A stretch of 64,000 nucleotides of DNA. Origin: Oreohelix idahoensis. Taxonomy: Eukaryota; Mollusca; Gastropoda; Stylommatophora; Oreohelicidae. A program made the translations under genes and the position numbers. Under the pieces are notes generated by a model. That model was not told the origin of the DNA. It searched no databases and worked only from the letters and a program-made list of their open reading frames with translations. Positions 10,901 through 22,349 of the stretch are shown piece after piece. The stretch is taken from NCBI GenBank assembly GCA_024509875.1, contig JAMPIV010022911.1, positions 620,001 to 684,000 on the forward strand. The letters run 5' to 3'. How positions within the stretch are numbered: the first letter of the stretch is position 1; each line of letters opens with the position of its first letter.

Positions 10901-12966
10901 TATTTTGGCCATAACTATTTTATTAACAGACTAAAGGCGTAACACATAACATATTCTTGGTTAGCAAGTCCGGCCGTACAATAATATATAAGTTAAAGTG
11001 AGCTACATGGCGGCGTTCAAAATATGTGTTTTCCAAAGATAGTCGTATATTTGTTCTTTATTCCTTTTCGTTGTTTAGAACCGCCACCTGTCCTGCCTTT
11101 TCCACTGTTATGTCATACTAAAGTCAGGAGCTTAGATGTAAATCAGTAGAATTTCATATTTCCTAATAAGCATTTTTCATGTTTTTAAACCTGATTCTTG
11201 TAGTAGTAGTGTTTTTTTTCACTGACTATTTGAAAAAAGCTAGTGCATGTGGCCTTACTCGCGTGATGGTAGTAATTGTGTATCGCGCGACTGTGGTAGT
11301 ATTGCCTGCGTTTCGGCTTTCAGCCCTCCCTTCTCTCTATCCTTTAGTCCATCTGTCTTTCGTTTATTTGGTAACGTAGTGTATAAAATGACATGAATGG
11401 AATTTTAAATCTAGGTCAACTTGCGTATCTCAAGGTTTTTCTTAGAAATGCAGCACATGTTTTATCGTAGAAGGCGGGTATTGAAGCAGTAGGCTTTTAC
11501 TATCAATGTGAAACGTTACAATTTGCAGACGCAGGAGAAAACATGGGGGATTTCGCGTACAGTCATTGTGACAGCACTGTTCTTTACCATTCTTCTTTCC
11601 TTTTATTGAATTTATGTGTTATGCTTTACATTTACCTGATAATTTATATATGTGGATTAGAATATTTCACGACAAGCAGGGAGTGGATGATGATAGAACT
11701 GATGTACATAAATTATTATGTAAAGTTTTTCAACATGCGCAAAGAGAAATGTAAACATGTTCAATATGAATGGAATGTATGTTTTTAGCTTACTTGGATT
11801 AACGTTAATGTTCAGAGAGGATAAAGTTCTGAGACAGATGGGATGGTGGTATAAAAAACAAAGTGGGGGGGACCTGATTTTGTGTCAGAAAACCCAATAC
11901 GTGGCAGGTTATTTGTTCCTCTATAAATGTCATGATACTTGTCAGTGGTACCAGTTGGTGGTACTATCTATGGAACAAGCGAGTGGTATAGCGGCCCGCA
12001 GTCAAAGCTAAACACTTTCAGCAGACGGGTCTTAAAAGACGCTGGACCATCTTCGCAATAGTCCACGATACTACGAGGAACATGTTGCGGCCATCAGACG
12101 TCCAGTGACAAGAATGAACTAGTACATAACCTGCAAAGAATAAGCATGGGCTGCAGCAGAAACCAAACAACATTTTGCTGGCAGCTAAATACCTATTCAA
12201 AGATGCCATGTGAACACTCTTCAAATCAGAAAGACCTTTTCAAATCAGACCAACACCGAGGAGACAATTTTAAAGACTATATCTAAATTCACTCCAATCT
12301 TTTTTTTTTTACAACTTTTAACGATAATTGACTATTAAATTTTGTTATCTGTAAATATACTAATTTATAGTTGATTTAATCATTTTGAATGAATTGCACC
12401 CTTAATTCTCAGTCATTTTAAATACTTATACAGAGCTATCTAAGTAATATTTTGCTGAGATAATCAGTGGGGACTCATCAGAAGGAGAAAATAGCGAACA
12501 ACATATTCCCAATATGCCTCAATGGGCGTGTAACGGGATCCTTTACCTTTACCCAAAGAAGGTCAGGAAAGATAAACAAATTACACAGCCTGGATCCTAT
12601 CAGACGCAGTAATTGATTTCTTTAAATTCCTGTCAGGCTCCCTAGAATTGAAGCACCATTCTTCTATTCATATCTCTACCAAGAGTAATCTTGGGCTAAA
12701 GGTAGACAACTCTAAAGATCCTCAGTAGATAACTCTGTTGGACCATCACTGCATAACAAGGGGAGTATATCACGTGACATCTTCAAATGTCAGTGACGTA
12801 AATGTCACGTGTAATAATTGATCAAATTCTGGTTTAAATGTGTTCAAATGTTCATCATGTTTCTATTTTGTGTATACTGGACATTAATATCAAATAGCAA
12901 GGATTAAAACTGGACCAAGTTAACCGTACCAGTTTATGACGGAGAATGGCTTTGAGCAGCAGAATG
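7936..12966. other. Unassigned AT-rich region
   Basis: About 5 kb in which I can support no gene or element. The open frames here (for example 9887-10175, 11179-11379, 11543-12011) are short, have no recognisable domain and no splice context I would trust. Minor features are a T run near 12300 and an inverted repeat containing CACGTG at 12771-12811. Confidence 0.5.
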
Positions 12967-13354
12967 CAGGCATACCTCGGAGATATTACGGGTTCGGTTC
13001 TAGACCACTGCAATAAAACGAATATCGCAATAAAGGGGGTCACACAGATTGTTTTGGCTTCACAGTGCATATAAAAGCCTAAAATTATGTTTACACTATG
13101 TCTATTAAGTGCGCAACAGCGTTAGGTCTAAAAAAAAAAACAATGTACTGTAACATTAAAAATACTTTATTGCTAAAAAAAATGCTAATCATCATCTGAG
13201 ACTTTATTGAATCGTCATCTTTTTTGATGGTGGAGAGCCACAATCTATCGGAAGAAGAAGGCACGCTCTAATATATGAACATGAATAATTTGAAAAAAAG
13301 CGCAATATCTGCGAAGCGTAATAAAGCGAAGCGCAATAAAGCGAGGTATGCCTG
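12967..13354 (-). mobile_element. Tigger/pogo-like DNA transposon, internally deleted (388 bp)
   Basis: The ends are 13-bp terminal inverted repeats, CAGGCATACCTCG at the left and its complement at the right. Both subterminal regions have the recurring GCAATAAAGCGAA and AATATCGCAATAAAG motifs. From memory the whole left 250 bases follow the mammalian Tigger1 3' end closely, including TTCGGTTCTAGACCACTGC and the CACAGTGCATATAAAAG stretch. The transposase is missing except for a possible C-terminal remnant around 13180-13250, on the minus strand. The right flank is TA, as expected for a pogo-type target; the left flank is TG, perhaps a mutated TA. It would be a non-autonomous, MITE-like copy. 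The strand is set by comparison with Tigger1. Confidence 0.8.
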
Positions 13355-14767
13355 TACTTTTCATGTAAAACAATTTGCTCCAAAAAGTTCAATTGTTAAA
13401 GATGACGGATAGGGACACGGCGTTAGGATTTATGGTTAGACTATAACGCGACGCACTGAAGACGAATTATCAATGGAAACGTACGATTACCTGTGATTTT
13501 AATCAATGCAGGTTATTCTGTATGTTTCAAAGTCACACAATGAGACTAAATGTGTGAGTTGAGAGACTATTATATTTGAGTTGGACTTGATGTATGTTAA
13601 TTCCCATTCAAGCCTCTACGCAATCGAAGTTCCACTTGTTACCTCATGTTATAATGTTTGGTGGAGGAAGGTGTTAGGGACTTATGGTCTTTTTCAGGCT
13701 CACAAGGGGACATGCCAGACACATCGTCCCAACTTTAGTTTAGGCAGCACTTTGTGCCGGCCAAAAAATAAATAAAAGACTATTTTGATGGCTTATTCGT
13801 TAGGAGAAACTAGTGCTATAAATATTTACTGACTTGTGTTGAACGTAGCGTGCTTTTATTTATCCCATATAAAATAAAAATTAACTATTTCTATACAAGT
13901 AACAAACGGCAGAACATTTTTCTTAAAAATTTAAAAAAGGGTGCTATATTCTTCTTTGCTACTAAAGAATTATAAAAATCTAAATAAAATAGTTATTTAA
14001 TATTTTAAAAGTTATAACTACTTTTCCCAATTATATTATTCCCCTTGTAATAAAAATTACGTCCCTTAGATAAAACACATAAATGAACGTATCTTGACGT
14101 TTTCAGTATGAGGGAAATAGGAATGCGATGGTAGTGCAACATTGAAAAGAGTTCCCGACGTAAATGTCTGGTTGCGTAGCGAATACAGAAAGTTAATTAA
14201 AAGTCAATGTCTTTACATACTTGTTGCATATGTGGGTACTGACACTCCCAGCCTTTCTATTCTCCAATGCGAATGGAATCGATACTTGCCGAGTTTGTAT
14301 ATGTAACCCTCAAGCACTCCAGGGGAGGTAACTAACAATCATTTCGTTGACTGCCAAAATACAAAAGGCTATTATGTGTTGCAATCTCTCAACTGGATTA
14401 AACTGAATATTGAACTCAATCTTGCGCTTTGCGTCCCACTTCTCCCTTCTACCCCTAAATTAAATAAAAAAAATTAGAAAGCAACCACAGCTGATGTTTG
14501 AAAGATGTGTACAAGAGAGACATGAAGAGATAAGTTCAGGATTCTGAAAGGACGAAGTTGCCGATCGTAGCAAGTGGAGATGTTCCCTAAGATTATACGA
14601 AAAGAGGCCATTTAACGAAATGGTTTCAGTTCTAAACTTAAGCCGAATAGCCAAAAGATTGATCGCTGCCATCAAATGTCAAGGACGATCAAATAATCAC
14701 AGTATACGATATTATATTTATACAGAGTTGACTGACAAGTGAATCTCTTCTTTTTCAAATGTTACTA
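13355..14767. other. Unassigned AT-rich region
   Basis: No gene or element seen. The sequence is AT-rich with several A and T runs around 13860-14060. Confidence 0.5.
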
Positions 14768-14778
14768 TTAGCACTTAT

Positions 14779-15399
14779 CATCATCATCTCAACCCATAAC
14801 CCGTCATGGGTCGTAGGGGTGCCATGGTGGAAGCATCAGCAGACAGGGTCCTCCACTGCTCTCTATCCTCAGCAATGCGTACAAGTGTGGAAACACCGTG
14901 TCCTGCCCATTCTTTGATGTTATCAGCCCAGGATTTTCTTTGCCTTCCTCTTCTCCGTTTACCTTCGACTGTTCCCTGGAGGATCGTTTTCGAAAGGGAG
15001 TCATGACGAGTTACATGCCCAAACCAGGCAAGCTTTCGACGTTTCACTATTGACAAAAGTGGTTCTTGGTGGCCTGCATAGGTGTTTATCTTCTCTCTAA
15101 CATAGACATTTGTTTTGTGCTCTTTATAGCAAATGCGCAAAATTCTTCTATAACATTTATGCTTGAAAGCCTGAATCCTTCGCTCCGTATCTGCAGTGAG
15201 TGTCCAGCCCTCACACCCATACAAGAGAATAGATAATATAAGTGATTTGTATAATTTGATCTTCACAGGAAAACTGATGTTACTTTTCCAGATCACATTC
15301 AACCTTGTCATGGCAGCTGAGGCCATCTCAAGTCTTGTCTTGATTTCCTTACTTGATCTTCCATCACTACATATAGTGGACCCAAGATATTTAAAGGTG
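14779..15399 (-). mobile_element. LINE copy 3, 5'-truncated 3' end
   Basis: A 621-bp insertion flanked by a perfect 11-bp target-site duplication, TTAGCACTTAT, at 14768-14778 and 15400-15410. On the minus strand it ends in a GATGATGATGA tail next to the left duplication. Strong 5' truncation, a simple-repeat tail and a long TSD together are the standard marks of target-primed reverse transcription. Confidence 0.92.
14784..15398 (-). CDS. LINE reverse transcriptase C-terminus (copy 3, truncated)
   Basis: The frame is open from the 5' truncation point (about 15398) to the stop at 14784, roughly 204 codons. It contains only the post-RT region: TFKYLGSTI (the block after the RT catalytic site), YGCEGWTLT, a KRRKLAWFGHVTRH block and KRRRGRQRKSW. 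Catalytic RT and endonuclease domains are absent, so this is a dead fragment, although it has no internal stop. The stop codon is followed almost at once by the ATG-type repeat tail, as in copy 1 and element E. Confidence 0.88.
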   Translation of the reverse strand, partial: TFKYLGSTICSDGRSSKEIKTRLEMASAAMTRLNVIWKSNISFPVKIKLYKSLILSILLYGCEGWTLTADTERRIQAFKHKCYRRILRICYKEHKTNVYVREKINTYAGHQEPLLSIVKRRKLAWFGHVTRHDSLSKTILQGTVEGKRRRGRQRKSWADNIKEWAGHGVSTLVRIAEDREQWRTLSADASTMAPLRPMTGYGLR

Positions 15400-15711
15400 T
15401 TAGCACTTATAATTACTGGATAAACATGACATGCGTGTCAAAACATGGAGTAATAACTGCCATATGACAATTGACAAATACGTTGTGTGTTTTTTGTTGT
15501 TGTTCCAACAAACAAAATAAACTAAATTCTATAATGACCTATAAACTTAACGTTACCAGAGAGAGAAAGAATATTAACACATAAGGAAGGGAAACCCGAG
15601 GCCTGTAAACAGTAAATTAATATTAGACAAACATAAAGGTATGTTTTCAGGCACTCGTAAGAAATAAAGAAGTAGAACACTAGACAACAGAAAAACAACA
15701 GACGTGAGTGG

Positions 15712-15800
15712 CTTACCCAGGGTTCGAACTCCGTACCTTCCGTACGACAATACCGTCTAGCTATACAAGCGAATCACACTATCTTCCCAACCAGCTAGGC
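15712..15800 (-). repeat. tRNA-derived SINE head
   Basis: On the minus strand a pol III-type A box (TAGCTAGACGG) is followed about 35 bases later by a B box (GAGTTCGAACCC), then by a GGGTAAGCC stretch. The middle has a TACGGAAGGTACGG segment that often occurs in tRNA-derived SINEs. It does not fold into a clean cloverleaf by eye, so I call a SINE head and not a tRNA gene. I could not define the 3' end. Confidence 0.55.
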
Positions 15801-17757
15801 ATCCCCAAAAAAAGATGCTTTACTGACCGGTCATCAGTGCGAAACACAAGACAACACCGGAAGTTTACAATGGGCACCTCAGCCTATTAAGGTCTTTGTC
15901 TTGTGTGGACTTACTTATATTGTAGAATAGGGGAACAACAGAGATGACGTATAATGGAAATATAGCCTACACTGTCTGACAGTTTTTCGTGATCTCGAAG
16001 CGTCTATGATTCGCTAGCAAAGCAATGCAACTTACAGCCTGCGTTTACTCATTTTTAATCCACGCCTTTTTTACTTCAGACGTAAACAAACGGACATGTA
16101 GCCAACCCGCAACCTGTTGGTCATAACAGGGAGCGAAATCTGGTTTGTTTACCTGAGTTTCTCACGCACGCTGATCTGTCAATCATCAGATATCAGACAG
16201 ATGCACTTGGAAACACCGAACCTCGTTTGAAGTGAGACGGGCGGGCGAAAATATTTCCCGGAGAATCCTTTAATGTTCGTACTCAGGGGGAGATAACGCT
16301 ATGATCTCCAGAAGCGGGCATCGTCTAAGGAAGCCCTTTACACGGTTTAAGTCTCTGGTTGTCGATTAGCAACCGACAACAGAGCGACCGTGGAAAACTT
16401 TTATCTGGGGAAACGTAGTTTCCTGATTTTCTGCTGTGCCCTAGAGAGTGAAAATTAACATCTTCTAGAGATTATAATAACATGATGTATATAAACTGTG
16501 CCCCCTCCCCCCCCCCCCCCCCCCCAACCGGTTTTCAGTTGTTGCTCAGAATTTTGGATAATGTAAACACGTCGTCTAGAACCATTGTGGAAAGTGCGTT
16601 AATAGCCTTCGTGGGGATTTCATTCGGATTTTCTGGTAATAGAAATGGGTGCTTAAGTGTTAAAATGTGTTAAGTTTTACCATTATAATTCACTGTGATT
16701 TCCTAGCGGAAAAACCAGTGAAATAAATAAAGCGTATCTATTTTCTTGCCAGTTCAGTTTAATGTAATTTCCACCACTCGCTTTCTTACACAAGAAGATA
16801 CGGTTCAGCTGACTGAATTAATATGCTAGGTGACTGTTAGTGGACCATAGAATTCACGTTATATTTCATTTTGTGTAACTTTAGTAAGTGACTGTTAGTT
16901 ATACCACTCGCTGACAATCAAATGGCTATTAATGACAGGCAATATTTGTTACGTGCGCTTAGGGATAATTAAATAATAATTGACATTGTGCGCTGATTGT
17001 TGACCGAAACAGGAGGGGAAAGGCGGCATGCCTCAACCAAAGCTACACTCGCTAAGCGACGCGCCATAGGATATTCTAGAGACACCGTGTGCCTTTTAAC
17101 TTTAATCAGGACTGACGGAGAGGATAAGAGATAGTCTTGTCCCCTTCCGGGTATATGTATGTAGGGATATAATAGTAGCATTTTTTCATAATGTTTCTCT
17201 ATTCTCGCAGACCTGATCAAACAGCGACCAGCGGTCTATTTTGGTCTATTGTGATCTATTTTGGTCCTTTTTCTTCATCTACTGATTGATTAATGTTGTC
17301 TTCTGCTTAGCTTACACGTCCCCAAGTTCGTTCATGAACAAGACTTGGCAAAGAGGCAAATTAACATTTTAAATAGTAAAGTTAACTGGACGTATAAATA
17401 CCCAGATATTTGTTCAATTTCATCAGCCCACTGTGGCGAAACAATAATAACATTTCGATCTGACTTTTGACAGTCTTATCCAAGTGGATTTTTATCTATA
17501 AGAGTTACGCTGCTTCAAAATCGGCAATCACCACAGAGCGAGCCGATAGGATTTACCATCATCATCAGTTATAAATTGTAACAGTTTTAGCAACTAGATG
17601 TTTCAAGAGACTGGAAATATTTACTACTGATTACTGTGAACACAGATCGACGGTTTTTTCGACATTAACTATTCGAGGTGACATTTGTCCATCCAGGAAT
17701 CAACCATCAAATTTGGCTTCCCCGTCATAGAAATCTGATTTGTTATAGAGGAAGGAC
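15801..17757. other. Unassigned region, slightly richer in GC
   Basis: No coding exon that I can support. The stretch 16060-16400 is less AT-rich than its surroundings and contains two forkhead-like GTAAACAAAC sites in opposite orientation (16082-16091 and 16143-16152). A short degenerate tandem of GGTCTATTTT-type units lies at about 17232-17265. Confidence 0.4.
16499..16526. repeat. Poly-C tract
   Basis: A run of C bases broken by a single T near its left end, within otherwise mixed sequence. The exact length is prone to sequencing error. Confidence 0.95.
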
Positions 17758-17762
17758 TGGGG

Positions 17763-19728
17763 TGTAGCGAAAGGTTTTCCTATTATGATAATAGTGGTAG
17801 AGCAGAATTAGAATCTCTCTCCAGAAAGTATGAAGTTCCAGTGCCCGAGAAGTACACTGGTATCACAAGTGAGTTACAGCTGTGAATACTCTGAGCTGGA
17901 CAATAGATTTAGGCTTCAGAAGTATAAGTTGCTACTTTCGCTATCGTAACCCTATGTGATAATATAATTAAATTGGAAAAGGTAATTCAAAATTTTAACA
18001 GTTAAAAATTTAACAAGTCAAATGAGTACAATTATCCAATTTATTATGTACATCTATATATTCTTGTAATGAGAAATGGTTGTTGTAAGATGGTAAAATG
18101 TATGATTATTTACAGTTACAAATCAAATAAACAAGCTAAAAAGTCTTGGATTTATCTTCCACTGAACTTATAAAACAAGTTTGGCACATTATCTCTTGCC
18201 ATCTAGTTGTCATCATTAAACAGTCGTTTTAGAAACTGCTCACATGATTTGTTGGATGGATACACATAAACTCAACTTTAGCCACGTCTGCTCGAGGTTC
18301 CTCTGACACACTGGAGTACGGAAGACTTTCCTTCAGCCCGCCCTATAACTACGGGGGACTAAGGTGTTGAAGAGTGGTTGACCTCTAGGCTTCAGTGAGC
18401 TGGATCAACTTCTTCAAGTCTTCAGTTTCTCGATCAGGAATGATCATAAACATTGATCATAAAACCTTGAACAAAAGGTAATAGGTGGCCATGTTGTTCC
18501 AACAATCTCACCACCAACTGCTGTTCATGATGCGACCATGTCTTCAGTGTTTGTATATAAATGAATGAATTATGGTAGTATGTTACAGAGATAGCATGAT
18601 AAGATAATGTATACTGTGCAGAATTAACAAAATACATGAATAAATCACATGTTATGATACATGGGTACGATATAACCTTTGCCTTCCACTTATGGATGTC
18701 AAGTCACTTATGTACTTGCTGGTATGTCGTAAGCTTCCAGGCAAGAACTAGCCATGATATATGTGGTTAACCAATTAATGGTTATTCTTCCTGACAATGC
18801 CGGTGAAGGTTATCTCTGGTTAGCGTCATTCCCTTTTTTATTATATCTGCTACAATCAATCAGAAATAAAATCTGAAATAAAATGATATTAGTAATACAT
18901 ATATTTTTAATAAACGTACATACCCTCTTAGGATTAATAAGCTCACGGTGAGACTGTATTGGTTTAATTTAATCTGCCCTGCATGCAGCGTGAAAATAGA
19001 ACTTTTCTTGCAGATGCTGTCTTCCAGTTTCTCACTCTGGCTTCTGGATTTGGTGTGTGTGATTTCCAATGCGCCGCTCTGTCCTTATATTTCAGTCTCT
19101 CGCCCGTCCGAGAAAGCACCTCCCAAATTCCCCAAAAGATTTTAGTTTCATCTCCTGATTTGAGGCGATTTGAAGCAATCTGTGTTTTTCCTGTACTTGT
19201 TTTTCTCTTCTGTTCACTACACACTTATATTCTTCCGTCCTTCCTATGTATCATTCCCTTTTCCCCATATGAGGCTTTCATTCCATATAAGTTTTATCCA
19301 AATCCGTTGAGGCTTGTTAGTGTAATACATTTTTAAAGATTATTAGCTAACTTTTAGCCGATGTGATGAAGGTGAAAAATATTAATTATCTTTAAAACTA
19401 TTTATATTTGAATAATATCCCTTTGGATATAATTCCTAGTCTATCTCCTTTGTTGAGTTATATTTATTTAATATTATTCCAACCGGGCGTTCTCCGGTAG
19501 TTAATAATTTAATTTTCAGTAAATGCATACTTTTAAAGTCCGCCATACATTCCTATATAGCTATTTCCTCATTCTTTAGTAATATTATCTAGCTTCAACC
19601 GTAATTCACATTTCCCGTCCTTAAACTTCAAAGAAAGACCCGCCGAGCCGACCTTGCACTGTGTGTGTGGGTGTCGCGTGGGCGTGTGTCGCGCTACAAC
19701 CAAGCAAGTGTTAACAAATCTCGCTACA
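17763..19728 (-). repeat. Element A 3' LTR
   Basis: It begins TGTAGCGA and ends TCGCTACA, an 8-bp inverted terminal repeat of the TG...CA kind. It matches 23651-25616 over its full 1966 bp with no net length change. Open frames such as 18983-19336 are conserved in both copies only because the LTRs were identical at insertion. Confidence 0.95.
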
Positions 19729-19743
19729 GAGCTCTCTTCTTTA
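19729..19743 (-). promoter_or_regulatory. Element A polypurine tract
   Basis: On the minus strand AAAGAAGAGAGCTC directly precedes the 3' LTR. A purine run in this place primes plus-strand DNA synthesis in LTR elements. Confidence 0.6.
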
Positions 19744-19760
19744 AAACAGTGCCTGCACGG

Positions 19761-21047
19761 TTAACTTTTTGGTAACACATGCTGCAGTTCCTCCTTAATT
19801 TTCTGTTTCTCTATATCTCCTTTGATAGGATGCCTACTTAAAAAATCGGGTCCAAGATTGTCCCGTCCTGGAATGTATCTCACATTGAACGAATATGGAG
19901 ATAACAGTAAACTCCACCTTGAAAGTCGTGAATTAAATTTTTTAGACACTGCTAAAAACTTCAAAGGCTGGTGATCACTTTCCACAATGAAGTGTTTCCC
20001 GTAAAGAAAAGGGGCGAATTTGTTGATCGACCAGACCAAAGCGAGGGATTCACGTTCAACGGTAGAATAATTTCTTTCAGCTGTATTTAACTTTCTACTG
20101 GCAAAAGCTACTGGTAATAGCATATGTGGCGGTGTGTCTGCCCGCTGTAGTAATGTTGCTCCGATGCCTACATTGCTAGCATCCGTTCTTAGTACGAATT
20201 CTTGTGTGAGATCGGGAAGGGCAAGGATAGGTTTATTTGTCAGCTTATTTTTCAACTCTGTATAAGCCTGTTCATACTCCGCAGTCCATTGTATTTTGTC
20301 CGGCTGACCTTTTTTGGTTAAGTCGGTTAATGGCGCGCATAATGAGTTAAAATTGGGTATATATTTCTGATAAAACCCGCACAGTGACACAAAGGATCTT
20401 ACATCCTTCTTAGTTTGTGGTCTTGGTGCTTTTCTCATTTTCTCTACATTCTTTGGGTCCGGAGACATTTGCCCTGTAGAGATAGTGTGACCTAAAAATT
20501 CCAATGTCTCACATCCAATATGACACTTAGTTGGACGTGCTGTCAATCCCGTTTCTCTCAGCCTATCCAACAACATGGAGAGTGCTACTACGTGCTCCTC
20601 GAAGATAGTGGTAGCAATCAGAATATCATCCATGAAGTTGGTGATATGAGGATTTTGTAATGGTTCCAACAATTTCCTCATCATTCTGGTGAAGATACTT
20701 GGAGCATTCTTTAAACCAAATGGGAGTACATTGAACTCGTAATGTACATCCGGTGTACTAAAGGCTAACAGTTTCCTAACTTCTGGTTTTACTGGTACTT
20801 GGTAGTATCCCTTGCTTAGATCTACTTTTGAAAAATACCGAGCCTTACTCAATGTAGCAAACAACTGATTGGTGTCAGGTAATGGGTCTACCTGAGATTC
20901 AGTGATAGCATTTAGTTTCCTATAATCAATGCATAACCAATGTTCACCACTAGGTTTCCTTAATAGCACCACACTTGAGCTGTAGGGAGATTCAGACTTT
21001 GAAATAATTTTCTCTTTTAAGAGATAGTCAATCTTATCCTTGAGTGC
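19761..21047 (-). CDS. Element A reverse transcriptase-RNase H
   Basis: An open frame of about 428 codons. It begins in the RT N-terminal region (KDKIDYLLKEKIISKSES), then RLCIDYRKLNA-type sequence (here HWLCIDYRKLNA), FSKVDLSKGYYQ, the LPFGLKNAPSIF block and the FMDD catalytic box (the Ty3/gypsy form of YxDD). The tether has SFVSLCGFYQKYI. RNase H follows with LRTDASNVGIGATLL (first catalytic Asp), a YSTVERESLALVW block (catalytic Glu) and ESDHQPLKFL (catalytic Asp), ending in DFLSRHP. A TAA at 21048-21050 precedes it. The integrase C-terminus and RT linker found in elements B and C (about 200 residues) are absent, so the RT frame abuts LLRTWTEQKQA. No stop occurs inside the enzyme domains, so it may have been functional recently. 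Confidence 0.9.
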   Translation of the reverse strand, partial: ALKDKIDYLLKEKIISKSESPYSSSVVLLRKPSGEHWLCIDYRKLNAITESQVDPLPDTNQLFATLSKARYFSKVDLSKGYYQVPVKPEVRKLLAFSTPDVHYEFNVLPFGLKNAPSIFTRMMRKLLEPLQNPHITNFMDDILIATTIFEEHVVALSMLLDRLRETGLTARPTKCHIGCETLEFLGHTISTGQMSPDPKNVEKMRKAPRPQTKKDVRSFVSLCGFYQKYIPNFNSLCAPLTDLTKKGQPDKIQWTAEYEQAYTELKNKLTNKPILALPDLTQEFVLRTDASNVGIGATLLQRADTPPHMLLPVAFASRKLNTAERNYSTVERESLALVWSINKFAPFLYGKHFIVESDHQPLKFLAVSKKFNSRLSRWSLLLSPYSFNVRYIPGRDNLGPDFLSRHPIKGDIEKQKIKEELQHVLPKS

Positions 21048-21055
21048 TTATGCTT

Positions 21056-21852
21056 GCTTTTGTTCAGTCCATGTCCGCAACAATGCTTCCAGTGGACCGT
21101 GTATGGGGACGGCGAAACAACCACGTTGCCGGACCCACACCTATTTCTATTGTAAGGGGCAGTATACCGAAGGGGGGGGGCTGTCTCCATCAATTGTCTG
21201 GTACAGCCCTGGTTCCTACCTCCTATGGTTCTGGTTTGTTTCCGCAGCTTTTTAAATACTGGTTGCTGACTAACAAATGGTTCCAGATGATCCAGGCCAT
21301 GGTGCTCTGACAAATATCTAGTCGGGGTGGGATGTCTTACGCCCCCTTTCTGTACAATACGGAGAGTTGCCATGGTTACTGGTGTAACAGGAGACTTGTT
21401 GTGATTTTGTTTTCTCCTTATCACCGCATCTACCTGTTGTTTTCTCTTGTGAGTTTTCTTAGTTGGCCTACGTTCTCAACAATGCTTCCCTAGGTCCTGT
21501 AACTGGTCTACACTTCTGAATGAGGTTACCTGGTTACATTCTGAACAGGATTTCACATACCAACTTATGTCTTCAATTATTCCTGGCCAGTAATATCGCA
21601 ATACTATCTTTCGACAAGTGGCCCCTTTTCCTCTGTGACCCCTGCCTGATGTAGCATGCTCTTACTCCATAATTTCCTCCCTGTAGAATTTGGCACTACC
21701 AGCTGTCCATGCCCTTTAGGTCCTTTTCCAGCTTGTCTGTAGAGTAGGCCATTTTCTATGTAGAAGTCTCCTTTCTCTGGAGGGTTATGGGCCTTTGGCA
21801 ATTTGCCAAAACAAGGCTTCAATGTGCTGTCTGCTGTTTGAGCCTTTCTCAT
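21056..21852 (-). pseudogene. Element A integrase region, catalytic core missing
   Basis: The first part has the linker (MRKAQTADSTLKPCF, NGLLYRQAGKG, GQLVVPNS) and, after a frameshift, the zinc-binding H2C2 module: HATSGRGH, then LRYYWPGIIEDI and CSEC. After CNQV the expected D, D and E motifs do not appear in any frame. Instead there is about 120 codons of basic sequence without known motif, including MATLRIVQKG at about 21370. The last piece returns to family sequence: GVGPATWLFRRP and GPLEALLRTWT, the end of the core. Several frameshifts and stops are present. Element C has a comparable, mutually similar replacement in the same place. Confidence 0.75.
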
Positions 21853-21854
21853 CT

Positions 21855-22349
21855 TTATAGGATAATGTTTATTGGATTTCCCTCCTCCTTTTTGGTGCTG
21901 GACCTGGTATGGTTTGCTGCCATGACAACAGTTTTTATTGGGTCACCCAAAAAGACATATTTACTTCCTATTACCAGCGGGTCTATACGATCATCACTCA
22001 CTGCTGCTCTTATCACTCCTTCCACATAGCGAGTTCTTACGTTGATCCTTGCTATGGGAAGTGTCATGGTGACGGTTCCCTGCATTGCCCCTTGTATGTC
22101 CACTGTTTCTGTGGTAAGTTGATCAGGGTGCACTAGGGTTGCACTCACGACTGAGTCGAATTCCAATCCGGAATCATATAAGCACTGAATTTTAGTGCCA
22201 TTACAGGTCACTTCCTCACAGACAGGGGGATGATGGAGGTCCATCTGACTAACTGCCAGTTCCTTTCTTCCCTTGTTCCCTGTTGTAAGACAGGCAGCGT
22301 GATAAGGAGGGTTTTTCCGTCTGCATTCTGCAGTATTGTGGTTACTCAT
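21855..22349 (-). CDS. Element A gag zinc knuckle and aspartic protease
   Basis: A 165-codon open frame that starts in the nucleocapsid knuckle and runs through the protease. The knuckle reads CxMSNHNTAEC, but the first of the usual Cys residues is Tyr just upstream of the first methionine, so zinc binding is doubtful. The retropepsin active site is YDSGLEFDSVV at about residues 58-68. The second conserved block is PLVIGSKYVFLG near residue 130, replacing the usual ILG. The first methionine is internal to gag and is not a start. Retropepsins of this type cut the Gag-Pol polyprotein. Confidence 0.8.
   Translation of the reverse strand: MSNHNTAECRRKNPPYHAACLTTGNKGRKELAVSQMDLHHPPVCEEVTCNGTKIQCLYDSGLEFDSVVSATLVHPDQLTTETVDIQGAMQGTVTMTLPIARINVRTRYVEGVIRAAVSDDRIDPLVIGSKYVFLGDPIKTVVMAANHTRSSTKKEEGNPINIIL

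Noticed and set aside
15712..15800. Functional tRNA gene
   Set aside because: A and B boxes are present but I could not form a proper acceptor stem or cloverleaf, so a SINE head is more likely.
18983..19336. 117-codon ORF conserved between 18983-19336 and 24871-25224
   Set aside because: Conservation follows from LTR identity at insertion and not from selection on a protein.
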